A stretch of 9,932 nucleotides of DNA from Candidatus Eiseniibacteriota bacterium (GTDB taxonomy: Bacteria; Eisenbacteria; RBG-16-71-46), in the NCBI GenBank assembly GCA_023249815.1, contig JAHFBX010000078.1, positions 1-9,932 on the forward strand, given 5' to 3'. The translations under genes were made by a program, and so were the position numbers. Below, one piece after another: positions 1 to 9,026 of this stretch; within the stretch, counting starts at the first letter, position 1; the number at the start of each line of letters is the position of its first letter. The notes beneath the pieces are model-generated. The model searched no databases and was not told the origin of the DNA. It saw nothing but the letters and a program-made list of their open reading frames with translations.

Positions 1-312
1 AACTCGACTGTGTTACATCTGGGAGGATACGCGCTCGGGGCGCGAGCCGCGCTGCTGCTCGGCGACCGCGCGCAGGCCGCGAGCTTTTTCCGCCGCCCGC
101 TCGTCGAGTATCTGGCGCCGATGGTCGTGCGACTCGACCACGGGCTCCATCCGCTGCTCGACCAGGAACCGTTCGCGCCGCGCGTCTGGTCGCACACGCT
201 CGTGTGGCCGCTCGAGGCGCCGATGATCGATGCCGCGCGTCACGCCGTGTTCCGCGAGGTGCGCGTAGAGTCCGGCCTCCCGGACGCGAGCGACATCCTG
301 CGGGGACTCTGA
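1..312 (+). CDS. C-terminal fragment of an unidentified protein
   Basis: The reading frame is open from the first base of the window and ends at TGA 310-312, so only about 103 C-terminal residues are visible. The GTG at base 10 is an internal codon candidate and need not be the start. The first 30 residues (LGARAALLLGDRAQAASFF) look like a helix-turn-helix pair of TPR type. The remainder has a 'HPLLDQEPF' segment, reminiscent of the tails of long GC-rich TPR or protein-kinase/TPR proteins. That resemblance is weak and I do not assign a function. No transmembrane segment or catalytic motif is visible. It converges with the dockerin-like gene across a 37-bp gap. Confidence is reasonable that this is coding, because the frame stays open and the amino-acid composition is protein-like. 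Identity is unknown. Confidence 0.55.
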   Translation, partial: NSTVLHLGGYALGARAALLLGDRAQAASFFRRPLVEYLAPMVVRLDHGLHPLLDQEPFAPRVWSHTLVWPLEAPMIDAARHAVFREVRVESGLPDASDILRGL

Positions 313-328
313 CGGGCGTCTCGTGAAG

Positions 329-340
329 CCGTTCGAACGG
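329..340. repeat. 12-bp perfect palindrome between convergent genes
   Basis: CCGTTCGAACGG lies in the 37-bp gap between two convergent stop codons (TGA 310-312 and, on the minus strand, TAG 352-350). It can fold as a short stem with a TCGA loop. Only a short T-rich stretch (GCTTTCT, 345-351) follows on the plus strand, so it is at best a weak terminator. It could equally be a chance palindrome. Confidence 0.3.
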
Positions 341-349
341 GTCAGCTTT

Positions 350-997
350 CTAGGGACAGCTCGCCGGGCAGGACTCGGTGGACGTCCCCGCACCGAACAC
401 GGAGAGCCAGGCGGACAGATCCTCCGCACCGATCGAACCGCTGCCGTCGAAGTCGGAGCGCGCCCGGCTCTCGCCGCTCCCAAAGTCGGTGAGCCACGCG
501 GACAGGTCGCCCGCACCTACGCCCCCGCTGCCATCCAGGTCGTAGGTGGCCACGCTCGGCGTCGCCATCAGCGCGCCGTTCACGAAGATCTTCGCTCGGC
601 CCCACAGCGACAGCAACGACGCTTGGCCCGCACCGATGCTGCCACCGAGAATCGTGAACGTGACCTCCCCGAGCCCGTTCGTGAACTTGCGAACGTTCTT
701 GTACGCGCAGTCGGTGAGAGCTTCCGGGTCCATCTGGTCGGCACAGATCGTGACGTCGGCGCAATCCGTGAAGTCGATTATGACGTAGGCGCCCCTGATC
801 GGATTGGCAGCGACATCACGAGCCACGACTGTGAACCTTCCGGTCGCAACGTCGGGGACTCCTCCCGTCGCACCCACCAACTGGATGAGCGCGGGCGCGG
901 TCGTGTTGATGACACTTGGGCCACCCGCCTCGGCACCGCCCGCGGTGAAGCCGAGCCAAACCACCGCGATCCACGGCACTCGTCTCATGAAGTTCAT
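350..997 (-). CDS. Secreted protein with C-terminal dockerin-like EF-hand repeats
   Basis: A 215-aa protein starting at ATG 997-995. The start is strongly supported by AGGAGG at 1009-1004, 6 nt upstream; a second Met four codons in is less well placed. Residues 1-24 are a Sec signal peptide: RR near the N-terminus, a hydrophobic core (VPWIAVVWLGF) and cleavage predicted after AEA. Residues about 27-148 form a beta-rich, Ig-like region with three cysteines (C79, C85, C97). Residues 150-203 hold two 29-residue-spaced repeats of type DxDGSGxxxAxDLSAWL, with calcium-loop ligands D153/D155/S157/D164 and D182/D184/S186/D193. This is the layout of a type I dockerin-like or EF-hand pair. The tail has C210 and C214. 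The protein is therefore exported and probably binds calcium. In non-cellulosomal bacteria such domains are common on secreted proteins of unknown role; no cohesin or enzyme domain is seen here. Function unknown. Confidence 0.85.
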   Translation of the reverse strand: MNFMRRVPWIAVVWLGFTAGGAEAGGPSVINTTAPALIQLVGATGGVPDVATGRFTVVARDVAANPIRGAYVIIDFTDCADVTICADQMDPEALTDCAYKNVRKFTNGLGEVTFTILGGSIGAGQASLLSLWGRAKIFVNGALMATPSVATYDLDGSGGVGAGDLSAWLTDFGSGESRARSDFDGSGSIGAEDLSAWLSVFGAGTSTESCPASCP

Positions 998-1003
998 TCA
1001 GTG

Positions 1004-1009
1004 CCTCCT
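1004..1009 (-). promoter_or_regulatory. Shine-Dalgarno AGGAGG of the dockerin-like gene
   Basis: On the minus strand AGGAGG is followed by six bases and then ATG at 997-995. It is among the best ribosome binding sites in the window, and it decides the start of the secreted protein. Confidence 0.85.
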
Positions 1010-1110
1010 ACACGAGTTTGAGCAACCTCTTCGCGACCACCCCGTCGCCGATGCATACCCCAGCCCCGGACGGCCGTTCCCCCGTCTTCTGCAGGAGCCG
1101 TCGCGGCGGG

Positions 1111-1138
1111 TTGACCCGAGGGCCCAAGGGGCTATTCT
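1111..1138 (+). promoter_or_regulatory. Candidate sigma70-like promoter for aceE
   Basis: TTGACC at 1111-1116 (5 of 6 matches to the -35 consensus) is separated by 16 bp from TATTCT at 1133-1138 (4 of 6 matches to the -10 consensus). Transcription would start near 1145 and give a leader of about 140 nt before the aceE ATG. It is the most consensus-like pair I see in the 998-1287 divergent region. In GC-rich DNA such AT-containing hexamers stand out, but the call is by eye only and the primary sigma factor of this organism is not known. Confidence 0.35.
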
Positions 1139-1181
1139 TCGTGGGTTCAAACACCGGTTCGCTGATGACGGCCACCTCCCG

Positions 1182-1246
1182 GCGGAGCCGGGCCCCTGGC
1201 TCCGCGCCCGTGCCCGCGCCTGGGCGCCCCTCGGCACGGCGCGGGC
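1182..1246 (+). promoter_or_regulatory. Two tandem GC-rich stems in the aceE leader
   Basis: The first stem pairs GCGGAGCC (1182-1189) with GGCTCCGC (1198-1205), an 8-bp perfect match around an 8-nt loop. The second pairs GCCCGCGCC (1212-1220) with GGCGCGGGC (1238-1246), a 9-bp perfect match around a 17-nt loop. They are 6 nt apart and lie between the candidate promoter and the aceE start. No run of T follows, so they do not look like intrinsic terminators. They could be leader structures affecting aceE mRNA, or by-products of local GC richness. The remainder of 998-1287 holds nothing else I can name. Confidence 0.3.
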
Positions 1247-1287
1247 CTCAAAGACCAACTCAACCCGGCGGCAGGACCTAAGAGCTC

Positions 1288-4035
<2,748 letters not shown>

Positions 4036-4037
4036 AG

Positions 4038-4075
4038 CGGTCGGTGGGCGAGGCGATGGAGCGTCGCGCCGACCG
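4038..4075 (+). other. Intergenic inverted repeat between aceE and hydrolase
   Basis: CGGTCGG (4038-4044) is a perfect inverted match to CCGACCG (4069-4075). One wobble and one further pair extend the stem to 9 bp around a 20-nt loop. It starts 3 nt after the aceE stop. No T-tract follows, so intrinsic termination is unlikely; mRNA processing or 3'-end stabilisation of the aceE message is possible, as is chance. Confidence 0.25.
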
Positions 4076-4090
4076 GCCGATAACCGCGTT

Positions 4091-5035
4091 ATGATCACTC
4101 CGGCCATGCTGTTGCCTTCGCTCGTGGGAGTGGCGCTGCTGCCCGTCGCGCATGCGGCCTATGCCGCGTGGGTGCGGCGGCGGTTCCCGCTCGCCGGGGA
4201 TCGCATCGAGCTGGGCGGCTCCCGGCTGCACTTCACGCGCACCGGCGAGGGGCCGGCGGTGGTGCTGGTGCACGGCGCCAACGGCACGTGGCAGGACTTC
4301 TCGTCCGAGCTGATCTGCGACCTGGCGCGCGACCACACGGTGCTGGCGCTCGACCGGCCCGGTCACGGCTGGAGCGAGGCACCTGCGGGCCCGCTCGGGC
4401 TGGCCGAGAACGCCGCGGCCCTGACCGCGCTGCTCCGCGCACGGGGACTCGAGCGCGTGACGCTCGTGGGCCACTCCTATGGCGCCGCGGTGGCGCTTCG
4501 GGCCGCGCTCGATTCACCGGAGCTGGTGTCGCACGTCGTGGCCGTGGCACCGTGTACCACCATCGACCCGCGGAACTCGCGCTACGCCTCGGCACCGCTC
4601 GTGGGCGAGCCGGCGGGTCGCGTGCTGTTCCAGTTCATCGCGCTATCGCTCCTGCCGTTCGGCCTGCCGCTTCGCGCGCAGGCGTGGCACCCCGAGCGGC
4701 CGCCGCGCGGCTGGAGCGCGTCGCGCGCGTTCGCCTACGTCCCGTCCCAGCTGCACGCGAGCGCACGCAACTTCCGCACGCTGGCGGCGGACATGGCGTG
4801 GCTCGAGCGGTCACTGCCCTCGCTCGCGGCGCGGCTCACGGTGCTGGCTGGGGAGATGGACCAGGTGACCCCGCCCGCGCGCCACGTGGACTGGCTCTCG
4901 CCCGCGCTCCCCACCGCGCGCGTCGAGGTGCTGCCGCGCGTGGGCCATTGGTTGCTTCGCCTGCGGCCCGAGATCGTGGCCGCGGCCGTACGCCGTCACT
5001 CCGGCGCTCAATCGCCGGGAGCGAACGGCCGATAG
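4091..5035 (+). CDS. Membrane-anchored alpha/beta hydrolase
   Basis: A 314-aa serine hydrolase of the alpha/beta fold. Residues 4-28 are a hydrophobic segment followed by WVRRRF; with no positive charge before the segment, the positive-inside rule suggests an N-out anchor with the catalytic domain in the cytoplasm. A cleaved signal peptide (after VAHA) is the alternative. Catalytic features: HG at 61-62 (oxyanion region, HGANGTW), DRPGHG (88-93), nucleophile elbow GHSYG with S129, acid D257 in GEMDQVTPP, and H286 in GHW. A cap region lies between residues about 155 and 235. The substrate cannot be told; esterase, lipase and epoxide hydrolase-like relatives share these motifs. ATG 4091 is the first start in frame, with ATG 4106 as alternative; neither has a clear ribosome site. 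It follows aceE by 55 nt and precedes the next gene by 30 nt, so co-transcription is likely but a metabolic link to E1 is not evident. Confidence 0.88.
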   Translation: MITPAMLLPSLVGVALLPVAHAAYAAWVRRRFPLAGDRIELGGSRLHFTRTGEGPAVVLVHGANGTWQDFSSELICDLARDHTVLALDRPGHGWSEAPAGPLGLAENAAALTALLRARGLERVTLVGHSYGAAVALRAALDSPELVSHVVAVAPCTTIDPRNSRYASAPLVGEPAGRVLFQFIALSLLPFGLPLRAQAWHPERPPRGWSASRAFAYVPSQLHASARNFRTLAADMAWLERSLPSLAARLTVLAGEMDQVTPPARHVDWLSPALPTARVEVLPRVGHWLLRLRPEIVAAAVRRHSGAQSPGANGR

Positions 5036-5055
5036 ACCGGGAGAGGCTTCGCCCC

Positions 5056-5060
5056 GGAGG
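5056..5060 (+). promoter_or_regulatory. Shine-Dalgarno GGAGG deciding a GTG start
   Basis: GGAGG ends 5 nt before GTG 5066-5068. It supports the non-ATG start of the small membrane protein. Part of it (GG, 5056-5057) could pair with CC at 5037-5038 in a 5-bp stem (CCGGG/CCCGG), which might slightly occlude it. Confidence 0.7.
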
Positions 5061-5065
5061 TTCCC

Positions 5066-5458
5066 GTGAACTCGCTGATCGTGATGTTCATCGTCGCTAA
5101 TCTCTTCATCACGGCCGCGGTGCTGATCTACGTCTTCAAGCACCGCCGGGTCTCGAGCCAAGGCATGCTGCTGCCCAATACCGCCTCGGTGACGATCGAA
5201 GCCGTTCGTGCGCTCGCGTCATTCGCCAAGGAACAGCACGAGCGGATCGGCAACTACGTGCAAGCGAACTGGAGCGGCACGCCCGAGCACCTCCCGACCG
5301 TGCTCGCGCGGCTGCTGGACGCGATCGAGCAGGACGCCAGGGCGAAGGGCGTCACGGTGGACCGCGAGACGCTCAAGCTGCTGCTCGCGACGTCGCTGCG
5401 CTCGCACAAGGTCGGCAGCGGTCACGAGGTGAGGGACGCGCTCGCGAAGGTGGCGTAG
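5066..5458 (+). CDS. Small single-span membrane protein, unknown function
   Basis: A 130-aa protein started by GTG with a well-spaced GGAGG. Residues 3-24 form one strongly hydrophobic helix (LIVMFIVANLFITAAVLIYVF) followed by KHRR. The uncharged N-terminus and basic flank predict N-out, C-in topology, with a cytoplasmic domain of about 100 residues. That domain is mostly helical: residues 45-70 (ALASFAKEQHERIGNYV), then 75-95, then a segment 'AKGVTVDRETLKLLLATSL' near 93-111. The order (N-terminal helix, charged helix, short helix with a GxxVDxxxLxxLL element) loosely recalls LLH-family phage holins (PF09682), but I cannot confirm this and there is no lysis gene or phage gene nearby. It lies 30 nt after the hydrolase and is probably the last gene of the aceE unit. 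Confidence 0.75.
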   Translation: MNSLIVMFIVANLFITAAVLIYVFKHRRVSSQGMLLPNTASVTIEAVRALASFAKEQHERIGNYVQANWSGTPEHLPTVLARLLDAIEQDARAKGVTVDRETLKLLLATSLRSHKVGSGHEVRDALAKVA

Positions 5459-5490
5459 CGCGGACGATACGGCTGCGCGCACGATCCTCG

Positions 5491-6096
5491 CTACTTCGCC
5501 AGGAAACCCTCGAGGCGCGCCTTCATCGCCGACCACTCGTCGTCGACGCAGCTGAACCACACCGAGTCGCGAATCGTTCCGTCGTCGTTGAACATCCACT
5601 TGCGGAACGTGCCTTCCTCGACGAGGCCCAGCCGGCGCATGGCGTTCTGGGACTTGAGATTCGTGCGCGCGGTCTTGAACTCGACTCGCATGCATCCCCA
5701 GGTCTCGAACGCGTGCCTGAGCATGAGGTACTTGGCCTCGGTGTTCACGGCCGTCCGCTGGTGCTCGAGGCCCACCCACGTCCAGCCGATCTCGACGCGC
5801 TGGTGTTCCCGAACGATGTTTCCAAACCGCGTACAGCCCGCCACGCGCCCGCTGGCGACATGTACCGTCGCGAACGGCAGCGATACCCCGCGGTGTTGCT
5901 CGTCGAGCGCGATCTCGAGATAGCGACGCAGATCGCCTTCGTTCCCGATCTTGGCGGACGTGAACCGCCACAGCTCCGGTTCGAGCCCGATGGCGCGAAG
6001 TCCGTCCCAGTGGCGATCGAGGTCGAGCGGCTCCATCCGTACGTGGCGCCCCTCGAGCCTCACGGGGCGGATCTCCATCGGCGTGCGCGTCTCCAT
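5491..6096 (-). CDS. GNAT family N-acetyltransferase, RimJ/RimL-like
   Basis: A 201-aa acetyl-CoA-dependent acetyltransferase, complete, read from ATG 6096-6094. ATG 6078-6076 (MEIRPVRLEG) is an equally fair start giving 195 aa; it has GGAG 12 nt upstream. The frame stays open further upstream, but that extension would run into the divergent lipoprotein gene and is rich in Arg/Ala/Pro. Visible GNAT features: LEGRHVRMEPL at 14-24 (beta1/alpha1); IGWTWVGLEHQRTAVNTEAK at 103-122, where QRTAVN is the acetyl-CoA pyrophosphate loop (motif A, a variant of Q/RxxGxG/A); a long helix 121-132; and RVEFKTARTNLKSQNAMRRLGL at 137-158 (motif B, with N146, S149 and A152), followed by GTFRKW. This pattern is typical of the RimJ/RimL-type subgroup. 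The substrate (protein N-terminus, amino acid or small amine) cannot be read from sequence. It converges with the small membrane protein across 32 bp. Confidence 0.92.
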   Translation of the reverse strand: METRTPMEIRPVRLEGRHVRMEPLDLDRHWDGLRAIGLEPELWRFTSAKIGNEGDLRRYLEIALDEQHRGVSLPFATVHVASGRVAGCTRFGNIVREHQRVEIGWTWVGLEHQRTAVNTEAKYLMLRHAFETWGCMRVEFKTARTNLKSQNAMRRLGLVEEGTFRKWMFNDDGTIRDSVWFSCVDDEWSAMKARLEGFLAK

Positions 6097-6108
6097 GTGA
6101 GCATGGAA

Positions 6109-6125
6109 CACGCGCGCCGCGCGTG
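6109..6125. promoter_or_regulatory. 17-bp perfect palindrome, candidate operator
   Basis: CACGCGCG and CGCGCGTG are exact inverted copies around a single C (6117). The site lies 12 bp upstream of the acetyltransferase ATG 6096, where a repressor could block its promoter or leader, and about 200 bp from the lipoprotein start. The alternating CG composition makes chance more likely than usual in GC-rich DNA, and no adjacent regulator gene is present. Confidence 0.3.
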
Positions 6126-6267
6126 CGTCAACGTGCAAGCGGCCGCGGGCGTGGTGATCGCTCGGCCGGGCGGAGTTCCTTCGCCACGGACGCGCATCGC
6201 GGACTCTCCGGCGAACAGCGTTCGACGACGCGGGGCCAGCTCGCGTGCGCCGGAGGCCTCGCGTGGT

Positions 6268-6305
6268 TATCTTGAACTGCCCCGTGCCGGCCAGGGCCCG
6301 GGGCA
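6268..6305 (+). promoter_or_regulatory. Possible -10 box and leader stem before the lipoprotein gene
   Basis: TATCTT at 6268-6273 is the only AT-rich hexamer resembling a -10 element in the 230-bp divergent gap; I see no good -35 partner. It is followed by TGCCCCG (6278-6284) pairing with CGGGGCA (6299-6305), a 7-bp stem with a 14-nt loop just upstream of an AAAGGG ribosome-site candidate (6311-6316). The rest of 6097-6326 holds only the palindrome described separately. Confidence 0.22.
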
Positions 6306-6326
6306 CCTGGAAAGGGCCTGAGATCC

Positions 6327-7628
6327 ATGCACGAGACGGGAGCGGTCGAATCGAGCGCGAGGCTAAGGCACTTCGCCCGCACGCTCCCTGCGTGGACCAT
6401 GGCCGTGGCGATGGTCTCACTCGTATCGAGTTGCGCCCCGAAGCCTTCGAGCGTCACCACGCTGGTTCCGCCCGAGGCGCCTGGAGGGCACTCCTCGGAT
6501 CCGACGATCGCGCTCGACCCCGCGAACCACGACGTGCTGATCGCCTGGCTCGCCGGGGACAGTACGGATGGGCGAGTCTGGTTCTCGCGGTCCACCGACG
6601 CCGGCGCGCATTGGCTGACGCCCGTTGCGGTGAGCCCACCCGGCGAGTCGCTCGGAATGCGCGGCGAGGAGGCGCCGCGGCTCGCATGCGATGCAGGTGG
6701 GCGTGTCGCCATCATGTGGGCGACGAGCATCGACGTGCCAGGGCGGTCGCGACCGCCCCGTGGACTTCGCTTCGTGCGCTCGTTGGATCGGGGCGCCACG
6801 TGGAGCGCTCCGATCACTCCGTATGCGGACGTCTACGACACCGCTCGCACGCAACGCTTCCTCGACCTCGCGTCCTCCGACGACGGCAAGTTGGTCTCTG
6901 CGTGGATCGAGAATCAGGTGCTCGAGGAAGACGGCGCGCATCGAGCGGCCAGCCCGCGAGCCGCGGTCCTCGTGGCGACCTCCAACGACTTCGGCGAGCA
7001 CTGGGGACAGGCATCGGCGGAGTGGTCACAGCCGTGCCCGTGCTCTCGCGTGGCCGTGGCCATTGACTTGACGGGCGCAGCATTCGTGGCGTTTCGGCAG
7101 CACTTCGATGACGGCGGCTGCGACGTGACGCTGGGCCAGCCGAGAAGCGCGTCGGCGCGCGCATCCCACGACGGCTGGAACCTCGACGGCTGTCCTCGCC
7201 CGGGTCCGGGATTCAAGGTCGCGCGCGACGGCACGCTGCGGGTCGCCTGGTTCACGGGAGCGCCGGGCCGCACCGGCGTGTGGTTCCGCCAGGGGTTGCC
7301 CGCGTACTACGACACCACGGCGACGCTGCTGCCGCTGCTCACCGCCGACTCCCTTCCGATGCTTCACGTCTCGCTGGGTGACGCAGGCCGCTCGGGCACC
7401 GTCATCGCTTGCGACGGAGACTCGACGGGCGGGGGAGCCCTGTCGCTGATACGGGTCGAGGCGTCGGGCCGGCGGATCGTGGAGCGGATCGTCCCACCCG
7501 GATTCCGGAACGTGCGCCGGCCGCAGGTCGCGGCCTCCAACCGCAGCCGCCGGGCCTACGTGGCCTGGACCGATGGCAGCGACGGCGATCGCCACCTGCG
7601 CCTGCTGCGTTGGGATGTCGGGAGATGA
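6327..7628 (+). CDS. Lipoprotein with Asp-box (BNR/sialidase-like) beta-propeller
   Basis: A 433-aa exported protein. After a basic N-region (RLRHFARTL) and hydrophobic core (AWTMAVAMVSL), a lipobox VSSC ends at C36, so it should be diacylglycerol-modified and tethered to the envelope. Repeating blades follow. Three canonical Asp boxes of form SxDxGxxW are present: STDAGAHW (89-96), SLDRGATW (152-159) and SNDFGEHW (219-226). Later comes a DGWNLDGCPRPGPGF segment followed by LRVAWFTG, a pattern seen in BNR/sialidase-like proteins. Extra cysteines (QPCPC, GGC, DGC) suggest disulfides in an oxidising compartment. Asp boxes are structural and do not prove sialidase activity; I do not see the full arginine triad or catalytic FRIP motif, so a binding or scaffold role is as likely. 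ATG 6327 is preceded by AAAGGG at 10-nt spacing. The peptidase gene starts 22 nt after its stop. Confidence 0.88.
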   Translation: MHETGAVESSARLRHFARTLPAWTMAVAMVSLVSSCAPKPSSVTTLVPPEAPGGHSSDPTIALDPANHDVLIAWLAGDSTDGRVWFSRSTDAGAHWLTPVAVSPPGESLGMRGEEAPRLACDAGGRVAIMWATSIDVPGRSRPPRGLRFVRSLDRGATWSAPITPYADVYDTARTQRFLDLASSDDGKLVSAWIENQVLEEDGAHRAASPRAAVLVATSNDFGEHWGQASAEWSQPCPCSRVAVAIDLTGAAFVAFRQHFDDGGCDVTLGQPRSASARASHDGWNLDGCPRPGPGFKVARDGTLRVAWFTGAPGRTGVWFRQGLPAYYDTTATLLPLLTADSLPMLHVSLGDAGRSGTVIACDGDSTGGGALSLIRVEASGRRIVERIVPPGFRNVRRPQVAASNRSRRAYVAWTDGSDGDRHLRLLRWDVGR

Positions 7629-7650
7629 GGAAAGGCGATTGGCGGCCGGC

Positions 7651-9012
7651 ATGACCGACATGCGCAGGGTGGACGCGTTCATCGACTCCCAGCTCGACGC
7701 CAGCCTCGACGAGCTGGCGCGGCTGGTCGCGATCCCGAGCGTGGGCGCGCAGAACCGTGGGCTCGACGAGTGCGCCGCGCAGGTCTCGGAACAGCTTCGT
7801 GCGCGCGGATTCGCGGTCCAGGTGCTGGCGGGCGGCGGCGCGCCGGTGGTGTTCGCCGAGCGCGGCGGGAGGAGCGACCGCACGCTGCTCTTCTACAACC
7901 ACTACGACGTGCAGCCCGCCGAACCGCTCGAGCTGTGGGAGTCAGACCCGTTCACGCTCACGCGCCGCGGCGATTCGGTCTACGGTCGCGGAATCAGCGA
8001 CGACAAGGGCCACATCACCTCTCGCCTGCTGGCGCTGGATGCGCTGCTCGACGCGGATGGCGAGCTACCGTGCCGGGTGAAGTTCTTGATCGAGGGCGAG
8101 GAGGAGACGAGCAGCGTCCACCTGCACGACTTCATCGTGCGCGAGAAGTCCCGGCTCGCGGCCGACGCGTGCCTGTGGGAGTTCGGCGGCGTGGACCATC
8201 GCGAGGTGCCGCTCCAGTACTGCGGGCTCCGCGGCATCTGCTACGTGGAGTTGTCGGTCGAGACCGCGTCCACGGACGTGCACTCGGGCATGGGCGGCTC
8301 GATCATCGACAATGCGGCCTGGCGCCTGACGTGGGCTCTCGCGCACGTGAAGGGCGCCGATGGCCGCGTGAGGATCCCCGGCTTCTACGACGCCGTGCGG
8401 CCACCCACGGCGCGCGATCTCGAGCTGCTCGCTGCGCTGCCCGAGGTCTCCGACGAGTACCGGGCACGCTGGGGCGTGAAGCGCTTCCTGCGCGACCTGA
8501 CCGGCGGCGTCGAGCTGCGCACCGCCGAGGTGTTCGAGCCCACGTGCACCATCTGCGGCCTCACCTCGGGCTACCAGGGGCCGGGCAGCAAGACCGTGCT
8601 CCCGGCCCGCGCCAGCGCGAAGGTGGACTTCCGGCTCGTGCCCGACCAGACACCCGCGGCCGTGGTGAGCGCCCTGCGCGCGCACCTGGACGCCGGCGGC
8701 TTCACCGACGTGCGCATCGAGCTGTTGGGCGGCGAGTCGCCGGCGCGCACCGACCCCGACGACCCGTTCGTGGAGCTCGTCTGTCGCACGGCCGAACCCA
8801 TCTACGGGATGCCGATGCAGCGCACGCCGATGGTGGGAGGTTCGGGCCCCAACCACCCGTTCGTGCACGTGCTTGGTCTGCCCGTGGCCGGCGCAGGCAT
8901 CGGTCATCCGGGGACGCTCGCGCACGCTCCCAACGAGAACGTGCGCCTCGACCTCTACGTGAAGCACGCGAAACACGTGGCGAGAGTGCTCACGGAGTTC
9001 GCGCGCAAGTAG
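7651..9012 (+). CDS. M20 family metallopeptidase (dipeptidase/carboxypeptidase type)
   Basis: A 453-aa zinc-dependent peptidase or amidohydrolase of the M20 (ArgE/DapE/CPG2/carnosinase) superfamily, probably cytoplasmic as no signal peptide is seen. Catalytic and metal residues are all present: H84 and D86 in NHYDVQP; bridging D117 in GRGISDDKG; general base E151 and ligand E152 in EGEEETSS; probable ligand E177 in LWEFGG; lid/dimer-domain H211 in DVHSGMGG; and final ligand H425 in GTLAHAPNEN. The intact set indicates an active enzyme that cleaves a dipeptide or acyl-amino acid; the exact substrate is unknown. ATG 7651 is chosen because MTDMRRVDAFID followed by 'ELARLVAIPSV' matches the usual N-terminus. 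ATG 7660 is possible, and ATG 7615 would overlap the lipoprotein gene by 14 nt. It probably shares a transcript with the lipoprotein and may act on peptides, but a joint function is inference. Confidence 0.94.
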   Translation: MTDMRRVDAFIDSQLDASLDELARLVAIPSVGAQNRGLDECAAQVSEQLRARGFAVQVLAGGGAPVVFAERGGRSDRTLLFYNHYDVQPAEPLELWESDPFTLTRRGDSVYGRGISDDKGHITSRLLALDALLDADGELPCRVKFLIEGEEETSSVHLHDFIVREKSRLAADACLWEFGGVDHREVPLQYCGLRGICYVELSVETASTDVHSGMGGSIIDNAAWRLTWALAHVKGADGRVRIPGFYDAVRPPTARDLELLAALPEVSDEYRARWGVKRFLRDLTGGVELRTAEVFEPTCTICGLTSGYQGPGSKTVLPARASAKVDFRLVPDQTPAAVVSALRAHLDAGGFTDVRIELLGGESPARTDPDDPFVELVCRTAEPIYGMPMQRTPMVGGSGPNHPFVHVLGLPVAGAGIGHPGTLAHAPNENVRLDLYVKHAKHVARVLTEFARK

Positions 9013-9026
9013 GTCCGGGCGTCGCG

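Noticed and set aside
323..1021. A 232-codon plus-strand frame opposite the dockerin-like gene
   Set aside because: The minus-strand gene has a signal peptide, clear repeats and a perfect ribosome site; the plus-strand product is arginine-rich without structure.
4074..5036. Short repeat CGGCCGATA near 4074 and near 5026, flanking the hydrolase gene
   Set aside because: Nine bases of similarity in GC-rich DNA is near chance level; there are no insertion-sequence features or longer flanking matches.
5455..5494. GTAGCG / CGCTAC inverted repeat between convergent genes, possible bidirectional terminator
   Set aside because: It is only 6 bp around a 28-nt loop, and the match arises largely because both genes end in TAG; there is no T-run.
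6097..6420. Upstream extension of the acetyltransferase frame to an ATG at 6420
   Set aside because: The added 108 residues are low-complexity, overlap the signal peptide region of the divergent lipoprotein, and precede the normal GNAT N-terminus.
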